A stretch of DNA of 64,000 nucleotides from Leptobrachium leishanense (taxonomy: Eukaryota; Chordata; Amphibia; Anura; Megophryidae), in NCBI GenBank assembly GCA_009667805.1, contig CM019067.1:64276637-64340636 (forward strand), written 5' to 3'. Below are positions 34,003-44,566 of the stretch, in pieces; position 1 is the first letter of the stretch, and every line of letters begins with the position of its first letter. The translations under genes were made by a program, and so were the position numbers. The notes under the pieces were generated by a model that was not told the DNA's origin, did no database searches, and saw only the letters and a list, made by a program, of their open reading frames with translations.

Positions 34003-34944
34003 TCTCTTCTGTCTTTCAAACACCAGTGGGTACCTAGGGTGGAGTGCTGTGTCTGTATTAGTGTCTTCTCCCCTTACCCTCTGAATTGGGATCAATTTAG
34101 CCAGATAACACATTCCCGTTATTGTTGGTGGTACCCATGTGTAACACACCTTTCCACAACACACCTGGTACCCCCCTTTCAATATAAATGGTGACAAGTG
34201 TAGTGTTCCCTTTGCTATCTCTATCATCAGTTGTCTCAGTCGTTTCATCATATCCAGTGCACTCTGCCTCCCATTTGTCACATTCGCAATCACCTCTTTC
34301 TGATCACTTGTGAGCTTTCTACATCGTATGTATAGAAAATTTGACTGCTCCTTTGTGTTAAAGGTGTAAATGTATGATGTCCAATTGAACTTACTTGAAT
34401 AACACCCTCCACCCTTGTTATTTGATTCCCTATCTGGTCCTAGTTGAAAGCACCATTCTGGTGGGTATACTGGCCCTATTATGGGGTACCCGGGACTGAA
34501 TGATTCTGGTTTTTCTCTTGGTGCATCGAAAGCATGTATTGTGACATTCCCTGATGCAAACATGCTCAAATTCATTGGAACAGAGGCAAATGGTATGTGG
34601 ATTGTCTCTGGGTGCAACCTACTACACACCCAGCATGCGGTTTGCCCGGACTTCTTAGCATAGTCATATTTAAATTGCACAAGTAAATGTCCTCTTGGCA
34701 AAATTTCGGACGTCGCCTCTCGCTTTTGTCTCCACATAGTACGATTCTCCATCACCGGGTGCGTACCATTCCAGATATGGGAGATATCCACTTTCTTGGT
34801 GGTGCTTGGACACCTGGGGCATACTCCATGCGAGAGTCCATAAATCAAGTTTGCAAGGTACAAAATCAGTACCACAAATGCCCCAAATGTCAAAATCCCT
34901 TGGGCAATTCTCTTCACAGTCACATAAACCCAATCCCTCCCCAC
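34003..34944 (-). CDS. env: env, surface subunit (SU)
   Basis: Receptor-binding part of the viral envelope; the frame is open from 34944. Residues ~13-36 are a hydrophobic signal/anchor segment. There are N-glycosylation sites at about residues 59, 67, 124, 133, 187 and 221, and a CWVC motif at 104-107 of the kind that links SU to TM in gammaretroviruses. A furin-type RQKR at 311-314 marks the SU/TM boundary. A second RQKR at 72-75 suggests a separately cleaved leader. SU is short, about 310 residues including the leader. No similarity to a particular named virus can be claimed. Confidence 0.88.
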
Positions 34945-35116
34945 CGGAATTTAAAAAAAAAAAGACATTTCTGGTTGATCAAGGGTGGGGGCTGGGCCCC
35001 TAAAAAGCACCCTTGGGGTATCCCCCTGCTGGTGGATAGTCAGGCCTTATTGTGTCCATCAAAACACCCACTTGTGAAATCATTTGGGTGCTTTCAGTTG
35101 GATCATTCAGACGCTC
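34945..35116 (-). other. pol-env spacer
   Basis: It contains an A-run (tttttttttt on the minus strand near 34953-34962) and no coding signal. Possibly near the env splice acceptor. Confidence 0.4.
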
Positions 35117-36324
35117 ACGGCTGTGGTCTTTGTCAGCTTTAGCCTCAGTGGATTGGTCTCGTTGGTGACGACCTTCCATGCTGGTTCAGGACTGGCTGCA
35201 GCTACTTTCAGTCTGGAGTGATGTATCCACGGGACCACCTCGGCAACCTTTACTGCTGTAGGGGTTGATAACAGGACAAGGTAAGGACCTCTCCACTTTG
35301 GGCCTAGTGGGTCATTTTTCTACTCTTTCAGCCATACTGAGTCACCTGGACAATACTTATGCAGTGGGGGATATAAAAAGTGAGGTATATTATCTCCCAC
35401 CCAGGTATTCAATTTCTGCATTGATTTACCTAACAGTACAACCTGATCATTTAGTTTAGTTTCTCCCAATGCCCGAAGGTCCCCCCTTAGTCCACTAATC
35501 AGAGGGGTAGGCCATCCAAACATAAGTTTGTACGGACTTAGCTTCAATTGGGGGGTTGGCCTGCACCTAATGTGCAATAGGACTATCGGCAGCACATCCA
35601 ACCAGCCTAGTGACGTCTCTTGGCACAGTTTGGACATCAAAGTCTTTAGGGTGCGGTTCATTCTCTCGACTTTTCCCGAGCTCTGGGGCCTGTAAGCAGT
35701 ATGTAGCTTCCAGGTGATGCCCAACAGGCGGGCAAGCTGTTGTAAACAGTTCTGTATGAATGCAGGGCCATTGTCCGACCGTATCTCGAGAGGAAGTCCA
35801 TAGCTTGGTATTATTTCATTCATCAGACTCTTCACCACTTCCACAGTCTTTTCTGTTCTTGTTGGGAAAGCTTCCACCCATCCTGTCATAGTACACACCA
35901 TTACCAGTAGATATTTGTATCCTTTGCAGGGCGGCAACACTGTGAAGTCTATCTGTAACGATGCCATTGGGGATAGCCCGATTGGCTGCTTCCCTGGAGG
36001 TTGAGATGGGCCTGTTCTTGGGTTATTTTTGGCACATGTCACGCACTGCTGGGCTATTGCTTTGCAGACTACTGACAGTCCTGGTACGTAGAAATGTGGC
36101 TCCAATTGTTGTTCCATCATTTCTCTTCCGCCATGGGTACTTGCATGGAGCGTTCTTACAATCTCAGGAGCCAATGTTGCTGGTAGGACTATTTGTCCAT
36201 TCTTTAACTGCAACCATCCATCTTCTCCATATCCGCCTTGTTCCTCCGATAGCCATTTCTTCTTTTTCTCTGAATATACGGGTGTCCATTCACTCAGTGG
36301 CGCCAGTAGGAGTGCAGCCACCAC
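35117..36324 (-). pseudogene. pol: pol: integrase
   Basis: Joins the DNA copy to the host chromosome. The frame from 36348 shows the N-terminal zinc-binding module (HAST-H ... C-VTC), the catalytic triad in QIDF, RSDNGPAF and GKVERMNR with D35E spacing, and the SGKVERMNRTLK block. A TAG at 35320-35322 interrupts the C-terminal domain; the same frame then continues with WRGPYLVLL and PTAVKV, typical of the gammaretroviral integrase C-terminus, to a stop near 35117. Upstream it is contiguous with the OGFr domain with no visible boundary. Confidence 0.92.
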
Positions 36325-36962
36325 TGGTTTTGCTTTGTATCGTGCCAATTCTCCATGGTTTCCCCAGACAAATTCTTCTTTTGGGAAATAGTATCGCCAT
36401 GCAAAGAACAGCAGATCTTGTCTGTCCTGTGAATCTCTTACTGCTGGTATGAAAAGTTCATTGCACTTTTTTTCAATCTTGTCAGTTTGTTTTTGATAAG
36501 GATCTCCTTGAGGAAGAACCTCACCAACGGGGCTTGGTATTCTTCTGCTCCCAACTCTCCCAAACTTAGCAGTATTCGTGTAATCCGTAGATTATTATGA
36601 GGGTTGGTTGTTAGATTTTCGAAACGTGAAGCGAAATTTTCTGCTCGTTCAACTTCGGTTACTTTTGTATCTTCTTCACACTCCCCCATTAATTTTACGC
36701 CGAAGAATTTCAGCATCATTTTGTATGCTCTGCGTAGTCTTTGCCGAACTTCTGAGGTGTTGATCATTAGGCGTGTCTCTTGAGGATTCAGAGGAGTGGA
36801 GTAGAAATTTCGGCCTTGAGACTGGGTTGGGAAAAGCCATTGGATATAATCATGATTGAGTTCTAATAGTTCATAATCATCTTGCCATTTGTGCAATATA
36901 ATTTCGATGAACTCGCCTTTGGGTTCAAATTTTCTCCAATTCATGTAGAATTCGTAGTTTGG
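36325..36962 (-). pseudogene. pol: captured OGFr (opioid growth factor receptor) conserved domain
   Basis: About 212 residues between RNase H and integrase. Diagnostic stretches are YEFYMNWRKFEPKGEFIEII, DDYELLELNHDYIQWLFP, NNLRITRILLSLGELG, YQAPLVRFFLKE and, after a frame change, LLFFAWRYYFPKEEFVW. Host OGFr proteins have the same blocks in the same order (NHSYIQWLFP, NNLRITRILKSLGELG, QAPLVRFFLEE, from memory). OGFr is a vertebrate nuclear-envelope-associated protein that binds met-enkephalin and restrains growth; the role in a virus is unknown. The domain is in frame with RNase H (same open frame from 37235). One apparent single-base loss in a T-run near 36450 shifts the last third, which then continues into integrase. 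No introns, as expected from RNA-level capture. Confidence 0.9.
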
Positions 36963-37455
36963 CATGGGAGGTTGAGGCTCTTGCTTGCAGAGCAGGACTT
37001 TGGCTTGATCAATTGTTAGCAATGGTTTTGCAGCTGCTTTTGCGGCCTGGTCAGCGCGCCTGTTGCCTTTTGGGATTTCATCATGACCTTTCTGGTGGCC
37101 ACGACAGTGCATGATACTCACAGCACTTGGTTTCCATACAGCTTCTAGGAGGGCTGCGATTTCTTGCTGCATACTTGATTTGTTGTCCTGAGGAAGTAAG
37201 TAGTCCTCTTTCTTTGTAGAGTGCACCATGTGCATGGACCGTCATGAAAGCGTACTTGGAGTCAGTGTAGATATTCACTCTTTTGCCTTCGGAGATTTCT
37301 AGAGCCCTGGTTAGGGCTGTTATTTCAGCCAGTTGTGCAGATGTATGGCCTGGTAGTGGATTTGCTTCCATAATTTCTTCTGCTGAGACAACTGCATAGC
37401 CGGAGACTTTCTTCCCATCATCCATATAACTGCTACCATCGGTGAATATCTGTAG
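36963..37455 (-). pseudogene. pol: pol: RNase H
   Basis: Degrades the RNA strand during reverse transcription. Active-site blocks: FTDGSS (about 37446), SAQLAEITALTRAL, YTDSKYAF, and the C-terminal GNRRADQAAKAAA at about 37060-37020. A frameshift near 37200 separates the two halves. After about residue 75 of the lower frame a 17-residue linker leads directly to the OGFr domain. Confidence 0.92.
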
Positions 37456-38790
37456 ATCGTATTTGTCTAGGGGTACATCTTTCAAATCTGGCCTGCTACT
37501 GAACACTTCTTCCATCACTTGGAGGCATTCATGATCTGGATCCTCTTCACAATCAGGCAGTAAAGTAGCAGGGTTCAAGGTAGTGATGAGGTACAAATGA
37601 ACCCGTGGATTCTCACACATCATAGCTTGGTACTTTGTCATCCGGCTGTTGCTGAACCAGTAGCTTCCCTTTACATCCAGCAGGGCTTTGACAGCATGGG
37701 GCACCTTGACATGAAGAACTTGTCCAAGGGTCAGCTTGTCTGCTTCTGCTATCAGCATTGCGGTGGCTGCCACGGCTTTCAGGCATGGGGGTAGGCCACA
37801 GGCCACAGGGTCAAGTTGCTTGGAGAGATAGGCCACAGGCCTTAGCCAGGAGCCAAAACTCTGAATCAGCACTCCTGTCACTATTTGATTGTGTTCATGC
37901 ACTTACAGCTGGAAGGGCTTGCTGTGATCTGGCAGTCCCAGTGCAGGAGCTCCATTAACAGAGTCTTTAATTTTAGGAAAGCTGCTGTTTGCTCTTCTTC
38001 CCAGAGGAAGGGGTCATGCTCTCCTCCTTTGGTGGCTTGATGGAGGGGCTTAGCAATATCTGCGAAGTTGGGGATCCACAGGCGGCAGAAGCCTGCAGCT
38101 CCCAGAAACTCACAGACTTGTCTTCTGGTCTTTGGTTGGGGTATTCGGCATACTGCTTCTTTTCTTTCTGCCCCCAATGCACGCTTGGTACCTGTTAATT
38201 GAAAACCTAAATATTTCACAGTCTGTTTGCATATTTGTGCCTTTTTTTTAGATACTCTGTAACCTGCAAGGCATAGTAGATGTAGCAGGGCTTTTGTGGC
38301 AGATAAACAGTCTTTTTCTGTGGGAGAAGCCAGTAATAAATCATCTACATACTGTAGTAAAACAACTCTGTCTGGCTGAGCGTTGAAGGACAGGAGGTCC
38401 TGGCTTAGCGCGCACCTGAAAATCGTGGGCGAGTTTTTGAAACCTCGAGGAAGCCGTGTCCAGGTCATCTGGTGGCATGCTCCTGTGGTAGATTCCTCCC
38501 ACTGAAATGCAAAAAGGGGCTGGCTTGCTGGAGCCAGTCGGATGCAAAAGAAAGCGTCTTTTAAATCAAGCACCGTGTAATATTTTGTATCTCCGGGAAT
38601 TAATGCCAATAAATTGTATGGGTTGGGGACCACAGGGTGTAGAGTTACTGTGGCTTCGTTGACGCTCATAAATCTTGGACTGGGCGGTATTCTTGTGTGC
38701 CCTCTTTCAGTACTGGCAACAGGGGTGTGTTCCACGGTGACACGCAGAATTTCAATATGCCGTGGTCTTTAAGTCTCTGTAAATATGTCT
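37456..38790 (-). pseudogene. pol: pol: reverse transcriptase
   Basis: Copies the RNA genome into DNA. Motifs: LDLKDAFFCIRL, LPRGFKNSPTIF, the catalytic YVDD at about 38351-38340, VKYLGFQLTG, and the connection region AYLSKQLDPVA. The frame changes near 38670-38735 and again near 37890, so no intact enzyme can be made. The N-terminal end is fused to the protease frame, as expected for a pro-pol polyprotein. Confidence 0.93.
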
Positions 38791-39486
38791 GGATATTCTG
38801 CTTGGCTTTTTGTGGGATATGATATTGTCTCAAAGCCACAGGCGTTGCACCAGGTTTTAAATCGACGTACACTGGAGGGATATTTACCGCTAGTCCGGGC
38901 GGGTTTTCCTCCGCCCACACCCCAGGAATTCCCAGAAGTAGTGTGTACGGATCTGGGTCGGCCGGCAGAGTTGGTGCCGTGTGCCATTCTTCTTCTCTTG
39001 GCATAATTACTGCAATTTTGACAGGTTGGGTGTGCTGGCTGGCTGGGCTGTACTGCCGTGTAGAGCTGCCACTCTCAGGCAGGTCTAATCGAGCATGTCC
39101 CCCGGGAAGAAATGTAATTTGGGCTTGCAATTTGCAAAGGATATCCTGCCCCAGGAGCTGGATGGGACATTCGGGCATATACAAAAATTCATGTTCAACA
39201 TTATGCCCACCCACACTACATTTTCGAGAAGCAAGGAAGGAGCACTTAGCGGACACCCCCATTGCTCCCATAATATCAACTTCATTTCCCATTGGGGGTG
39301 CAATTTGCTGTGTTACAACAGAATATTCGGCACTGGTGTCAACCATAAAAATTTCATCTTTATTTCCCACTCTCATAGTGACCGTGGGCTCGTGCTTACC
39401 GAGCGGGATGGGCCCAGGTCCTTGTCAATATGTACCTTGCCCCTCAAATGACGTTCCCGCCAACCCCACGAACCCTGCACCGGCAC
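38791..39486 (-). pseudogene. pro: pro: retroviral aspartic protease
   Basis: Cleaves Gag-Pol. The frame from 39376 contains the active-site block as FMVDTSAEY (DTS where DTG is usual; both occur in aspartic proteases), and LLGQDIL near the C-terminal end of the domain. Upstream the frame continues in 39377-39480 but carries a TGA at about 39425. The start is cut off from gag by the L2 LINE. Confidence 0.85.
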
Positions 39487-40394
39487 AATTATTATTATTT
39501 ATTATTATTCTTTATTTATAAAGCGCCAGCATATTCCGCAGCGCTGTACAATAAGCACAGTATAGACAGGGTTACAATACGTTGAACAACATTTGACAAA
39601 CAGTACAGGAGGAGATGAGGGCCCTATTCCCGTAGGAACTCACAATCTGGGAGGGTTGGGGTTGGAAACAGGAGGAGAGGACTGTAAGGTGAGAGTGATT
39701 GATGGTTGCGTCAGTGAGTTGGGTGGTAGGCTTCCCTAAATAGGAATGTTTTCAGGGAGCGTTTGAAGGAAGAGAAGTTAGGGGAAAGTCTGACAGCACG
39801 AGGGAGAGCGTTCCAGAGAGTGGGGCTGCGCGTGAGAAATCCTGCAGTCTATCATGGGAAGAGGTGATGCGGGGAGAAGCTAGGCGCAGGTCACTGTTTG
39901 ACCTTAGGGAGCGGGCTGGGGTGTATTTGGTGATTAGTGAGGACAGGTAGTGGGGAGCTGAGTTAGTGAGGCTTTTGTAGGTAAGGCTAAGGATTTTGAA
40001 CTTAATTCTGCAGTGGATGGGGAGCCAGTGAAGGGGACTCGCAGAGGGGAGCGGCAGAGACAGAGCGGCGGGTGAGGTGAATTAGCCTGGCGGAGGCGTT
40101 CAGGATGGATTGTAGGGGGGAGAGGTGGGACAGAGGGAGGCCAGATAAGAGATTATTGCAATAGTCGAGTCGGGAGATTACCAGGGCGTGTATGAGTTGT
40201 TTTGTGGCGACAGCGGTAAGAAATGGCCGAATTCTGTAAATATTACGCAGTTGGTATCGGCAGGAGGAGGAAAGAGACTTGATGTGGGGGATGAAGGAAA
40301 GAGCAGAGTCAAGTGTAACTCCAAGACAGCGAACTTGGTTTGATGGGGAGATGGTGATACCCTCCACCGTGATCGAGAAGTCAGGAGAAGTCAT
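39487..40394 (-). mobile_element. L2-type LINE fragment inserted at the gag/pro junction
   Basis: The 3' tail (attattatttattattattc, then tttataaagcgccagcata) is at the left edge. The minus strand encodes VEGITISPSNQVRCLGVTLD, SSSCRYQLRNIYRIRPFL and SRLDYCNNLLSGLP, the L2 pol C-terminal region. It is 5'-truncated. The retroviral gag frame resumes at about 40395, so the LINE is younger than the provirus. Confidence 0.9.
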
Positions 40395-42166
40395 ATCTGC
40401 CGTTTGTTACCTGGCCATTGGAGGCTTGACCTCCCGATTCCCCAGCCTCCCCCTGCACCCCAAATTTAGCCAAAAATGCAGGACAATCATTTTTCCAGTG
40501 ACCCTCACCTCGGCACCAGGCGCACTGGTTGGGTCCCAGGGGTTCCCTAGGGGCACCCCTACCTCTGCCTCCCCTAGCCCTTGCTCTCCCTGTCCGGGGC
40601 ACCTCTCCCTCCATTTCCCATATAACCGACCACACCCGTATGCCCTTTCTGTCTCCTTATCTCCTCCCATTTTTCTTCCAGATCCCGGTTATGATACACT
40701 TTATTAGCAATTTCTACCAACTCGCTAATACCTTTTCCTAAGAACCCATCTAGTCTCTGTATTTTATTCCGTATGTCTCTTTGTGATTGACCCACAAAAG
40801 AAGAATTGATTAACCTCTGATTCTCCACTGCCTCAGGGTCAATAGTATATAGGATATACATCCTATAGGATATAGGATATACATCCTATATGCATCTAGT
40901 AACCTTTCTAGAAATGCACTTGGGGATTCTTTAGATTCTTGTACAATATCCGCTATTTTCCCCATGTTTGTGGGTTTCTTCCCTCCCACTTTAACACCCA
41001 TTATCACCGCTGTATGGTACGTCTGTAGGTGAGCAATACCGTCAACAGTATTGTATGGCCATTTGGGATCTGTTTTGGGGTAATGCTCCTCTGCCCATGC
41101 TTCTGGCTGGGGCTTAGCATCTTCTACAGCTTGGGCAAGTAGAATTTTCCGCGCGCTACTATTTATTCGGGCTCTTTCCTCAGTAGTGAACATTGTCAAC
41201 ATTAGTTGCTGACAATCTGCCCATGTGGGGTTATGTGTAAGCATGACTGACTCTATCATACTGACTGACTCTATCATACTTGCCACTGCCGCGGGATTAG
41301 TGGAGTACAGTGGTGTGTGCGTTTTCCAGTTAAATAGGAATGGGACATATGTGTATTGTACTGGACCAGGTGCTCCATTCTCTAGTAAAGGACCTGGCAC
41401 CTCCTGCAGAGGCATTTGCATCTTACTTTTGTTGGGATTGTGCTGATATGGTTCTCAGGGTTTATATATATTGTTCGCTGTGCGAGCAGTGGCCCCTTGT
41501 TTTACATCTTCACTCTCATCATCACTGTCCTCTTGGGATACTAATTTATATACGCTCCCATCGGGCATCTCGATTTTTCCTGGTGGGACCTCTCTGTCTC
41601 CTCCACCCGCTGCCCCCTGGTCTTCCTCTGCAATACCGCGTGGCGGAGCGAAGGGAGCTGGCCGGGAAGTAGAAGCTGCCTGCTCCCCCCTCTCCGCCCG
41701 CGGCACTCAAAGCTTCTCTAGCTGCCCCATAACACGATGGATAGGGCGGGGGCAGGGAATCAATCTCCTCCAGATGTTCTACCAACACTGGTTTCCCTTT
41801 TTCATCATTATATTCTTTATTTGGGGGTGCCTGTTTCTTGTTTTGCCCCGCCATCATTATAAAATGACTTTTATCTTTTACACAATACCTCCATATATCT
41901 ATATATGGGTACTGTTCAGGATGTCCGCATTTCCCGGTGACTTGGGAATGCACTTTCTGTATTAACTCCGGGTCCATTGACCCCTGCTCTGGCCACTCTG
42001 AAACCAACAGTGGCCATACAATTGTACACATTAATGTTAGTTTCTCCTTAGTTAACTCTACACCATAATCATGCGTTGCATATAGCGCTTCAAAATTCTG
42101 CACCATATACCCTAAGGGCGTCTCACCCTTCTTCACCTTCTTGGGTTTGGACGACCCGTTACCCAT
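40395..42166 (-). pseudogene. gag: gag (matrix, proline-rich, capsid, nucleocapsid)
   Basis: Structural polyprotein. The start is ATG at 42166 with MGNGSSKP, an N-myristoylation context. Matrix follows, then a PPPY late-domain motif (DSLPPPYPS) near 41745. Capsid (41421-40810) has FNWKTHTPLYS and the QESKESPSAFLERLLDAYR major homology region. Nucleocapsid has one zinc knuckle CAWCRGEGHWKNDC (CX2CX4HX4C) near 40530. Damage: a frameshift near 41700, a break near 41440, an 18-bp duplication (41242-41277) and a duplicated 30-bp block (40850-40890) that shifts the frame after the homology region. Confidence 0.9.
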
Positions 42167-43218
42167 TGTTACTCTTAAGGGCAGTAACCTTTTTACAATA
42201 CAGATATTACTTTTTAGCAAAAACACTTGAAATTTACTGTCTGGTACTTCAGTCAACAATTCATATATATCGGATTCGCTTCCTCCGTCAGTAGCCGGAC
42301 TGCAGTCGCCTGAGCTGGAAACGTACCTTGGGAGTCCACGCTCAAGTTTGCTTTCTCGCTAGGCGAGTAGGCGCTCAATCACTCACAGCACGTACTTGTA
42401 CCAGATACTTTCAGCACAAAACAATACATAAACAATTCTACTCTCTCTTCTAGCCGAGGGCACGCTGTCCCTCCTCTTGGCTCCTTATACCCAATTGATT
42501 GAACTCTACTCTTGTCTGCTTGTGACTATGTGCACCCTGTTCTATAACAACACTCCCGTCTGCAATTCCAATTTGCCTATGGGTAATCTACCCACCCAGC
42601 ACCACTACCGCTGCAGCTACCGCTGACCTCAATTGGCCCCCTTCACTACACGACGTACACACTAGCACTGACTCAGGGCTCTCAGCCCAGTCACAGAAAT
42701 CCCTCCTCCTTTTCTTGTCCACGTGCAGAAGCTCTGTTTACAAACATTGACTACAACTATGCAACTCCACGTGGCTACCCTCTCCCTCTTTTATAGAATT
42801 ATCCTTTAGTTAACATCTGATCCCCCGGGTCCAGACACGCGCTAGCCACTCTGGCTCTTTTGCTTGTCCGTGCTTTCGGCGGTGGGTTCAGTATGTCAAC
42901 GAGACCGTGGCCGCGGGTCTCCTTATCCAACTATGGTCGGACGTTTCCCTTATACCGGTATCTCTGATACACATACAAACATAGAAGACACTTTACCTAT
43001 CGCCGCGCTGCTCGCTGTTTCCTCAGACTCGGTGGAGTCCCAGCTTCCCGGGCCGGGGGTCCGTTTGGGACGAGACGAGGTCCACTGAACAGGAAATCCT
43101 GCTTGGCGCCTGCAGATGTCAGCTCACCTTCAACGGACGCCCAACCGACGGGATCACTCGCACCTGCAGTCAACCGCCACAGTGTTCAGCAGTCGTTGCC
43201 GTGCCGGCAAGGGCCCGT
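42167..43218 (-). other. Retroviral 5' leader
   Basis: About 1.05 kb between primer site and gag start. Likely holds the packaging signal and env splice donor. Neither could be located with confidence; no ORF stands out. Confidence 0.6.
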
Positions 43219-43236
43219 ATCCCGGACGAGCCCCCA
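43219..43236 (-). promoter_or_regulatory. Primer-binding site, tRNA-Pro type
   Basis: On the minus strand TGGGGGCTCGTCCGGGAT, the 18-nt proline tRNA complement typical of gammaretroviruses, lies five bases after the CA end of the 5' LTR. Confidence 0.95.
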
Positions 43237-43241
43237 AGAAA

Positions 43242-43916
43242 TGTTACCGGAATCTGCTAGGTTCACTCGGGACGAGGCCGGACCGGACACGAGCAAGGAT
43301 TGTCTGAACACGAGTCTCTTCAGGAAAGGCAAACTTTATTGTGTCGTCACACAGAATGCTCACACAGGATTGAATCGCAAAGAGTGAGCCCCGAACTCAC
43401 CCCGACAAGGGGTTTGATACCCCGAATACATAATTAGGTACATCCCAATTAGCCCACCTCCCGGTGACACTATCCCACCCCACGTGGGTTAGTACCTCCC
43501 TTGGTCGATTACAAATACATTCCATACATTGACCGTAAATTGGCAAACTTCATGTTAGTTTGACAGAAAGTGATTTGCTGCTACGCTCAATCCGGCCTGT
43601 GCCCACCTCCCTACAGCCTGCTTATTTGTTGAAGATAAGACCTAGTCTGTTTTCTACGTTCTTCTTTGTCTCGCTGCAGGCCTCTGTGACCCTGGTGTAT
43701 CCATTTGTCATCCTGTCCCTCCGAGCCAAGAGTGGCCCGGATCTTCCTCAATTTTAATTGCTTCTCTGCTAATCTAACACATTCCTAAAATTCTATGTAA
43801 GCTTCATTCTAGTTTCTACTGAAATCTACCTAGTTATTTTCAAGTGAACCAATATTCTGAACAAGATGGCTGCCTGGCTCATAATGGCGACCATCTTCCA
43901 GCCTGATTCCACTTCA
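43242..43916 (-). repeat. 5' LTR
   Basis: 675 bp, same boundaries as the 3' LTR and about 97.5% identical by eye. It would contain the U3 promoter. Right border TTCA against atactac. Confidence 0.93.
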
Positions 43917-44178
43917 ATACTACAACATATACACAATAATATACAAACGAAAATTGGCAAAATTCCTCACCTTTTCACCAGCTAGCTTTCGGTCAATAAT
44001 TTTCAGTAAATCTGCTCAAATTAACTCAAAACGTGTATCAAATGTTGTCAAAAATATTTTGCTTACAATTTGCATAGAATAGCTAATGTCTAGAAGTAAA
44101 AAACAAGGGGGTAAGTAAAGATATCAACCAAAACTGACAAAATCAGAAGGTGTATCCACAATTTTGGCCACTTGTGTA

Positions 44179-44566
44179 TATGACGCAATTAGTGCTCCTC
44201 CGCAACTTCCATAGTATAGGAAACCCAAATTGGGAAACGTTACAAACTTGTGCACTTTACGTACGCAAGATATGTAGCATCTGCGCATGCACAGGTCCAA
44301 TCCATCGACTGCTTCTCTCAGACCATGCACTAACATAAGCAGTCTCAGAGAGGGTGATGTCAGCATACACTCTGCTGACGTTACTAGAGACGATATGTTG
44401 ACTGGCAGCCGGGAAATTCAAAATCCTGGCTGCTGGTGATGGTGGGTGGGGTGGAGGAAACTCCTCCACTTCACCCAGTGTTTTCACCCGATATCAGCAG
44501 AAGGACGGGAGGAGAAGGGGGGGCATTACTCACATCTTTTACAAAGACCACTTTACAAAGACCAAC
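44179..44566. other. Intron stretch right of the retrovirus-bearing MITE
   Basis: Nothing recognised. Confidence 0.4.

Larger units (their letters stand above)
32440..43916 (-). mobile_element. Class I (gammaretrovirus-like) endogenous retrovirus with an OGFr domain in pol
   Basis: A complete but decayed provirus, read right to left: 5' LTR, tRNA-Pro-type primer site, leader, gag, pro-pol, env, polypurine tract, 3' LTR. The LTRs differ at about 17 of 675 positions by eye, so the insertion is fairly recent. gag-pol organisation, the D35E integrase, the CWVC motif in SU and the Pro primer site place it with gammaretrovirus-like class I elements. It is interrupted by an L2 LINE at 39487-40394 and a hAT MITE at 33208-33391. 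No matching short target duplication could be seen next to the LTRs. Confidence 0.95.
32143..44176. mobile_element. Tc1/mariner-like MITE (about 550 bp) split by the retrovirus
   Basis: Left end CACTGGTGGCCAAAATTGTG at 32143; right end is the complement of CACAAGTGGCCAAAATTGTG, ending at 44176. TA is found on both outer sides (32141-32142 and 44177-44178). The homology of the two ends continues for about 30 bp. All of the provirus lies between its halves (32143-32439 and 43917-44176). Confidence 0.85.

Noticed and set aside
36325..36962. A host OGFR gene or processed pseudogene inserted in the provirus by LINE machinery
   Set aside because: No poly-A tail or target duplication, and the domain is in frame with RNase H and runs into integrase, so it belongs to the viral polyprotein.
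35961..39521. Plus-strand frames of 118-192 codons opposite pol
   Set aside because: Shadows of the minus-strand protease, reverse transcriptase and integrase frames.
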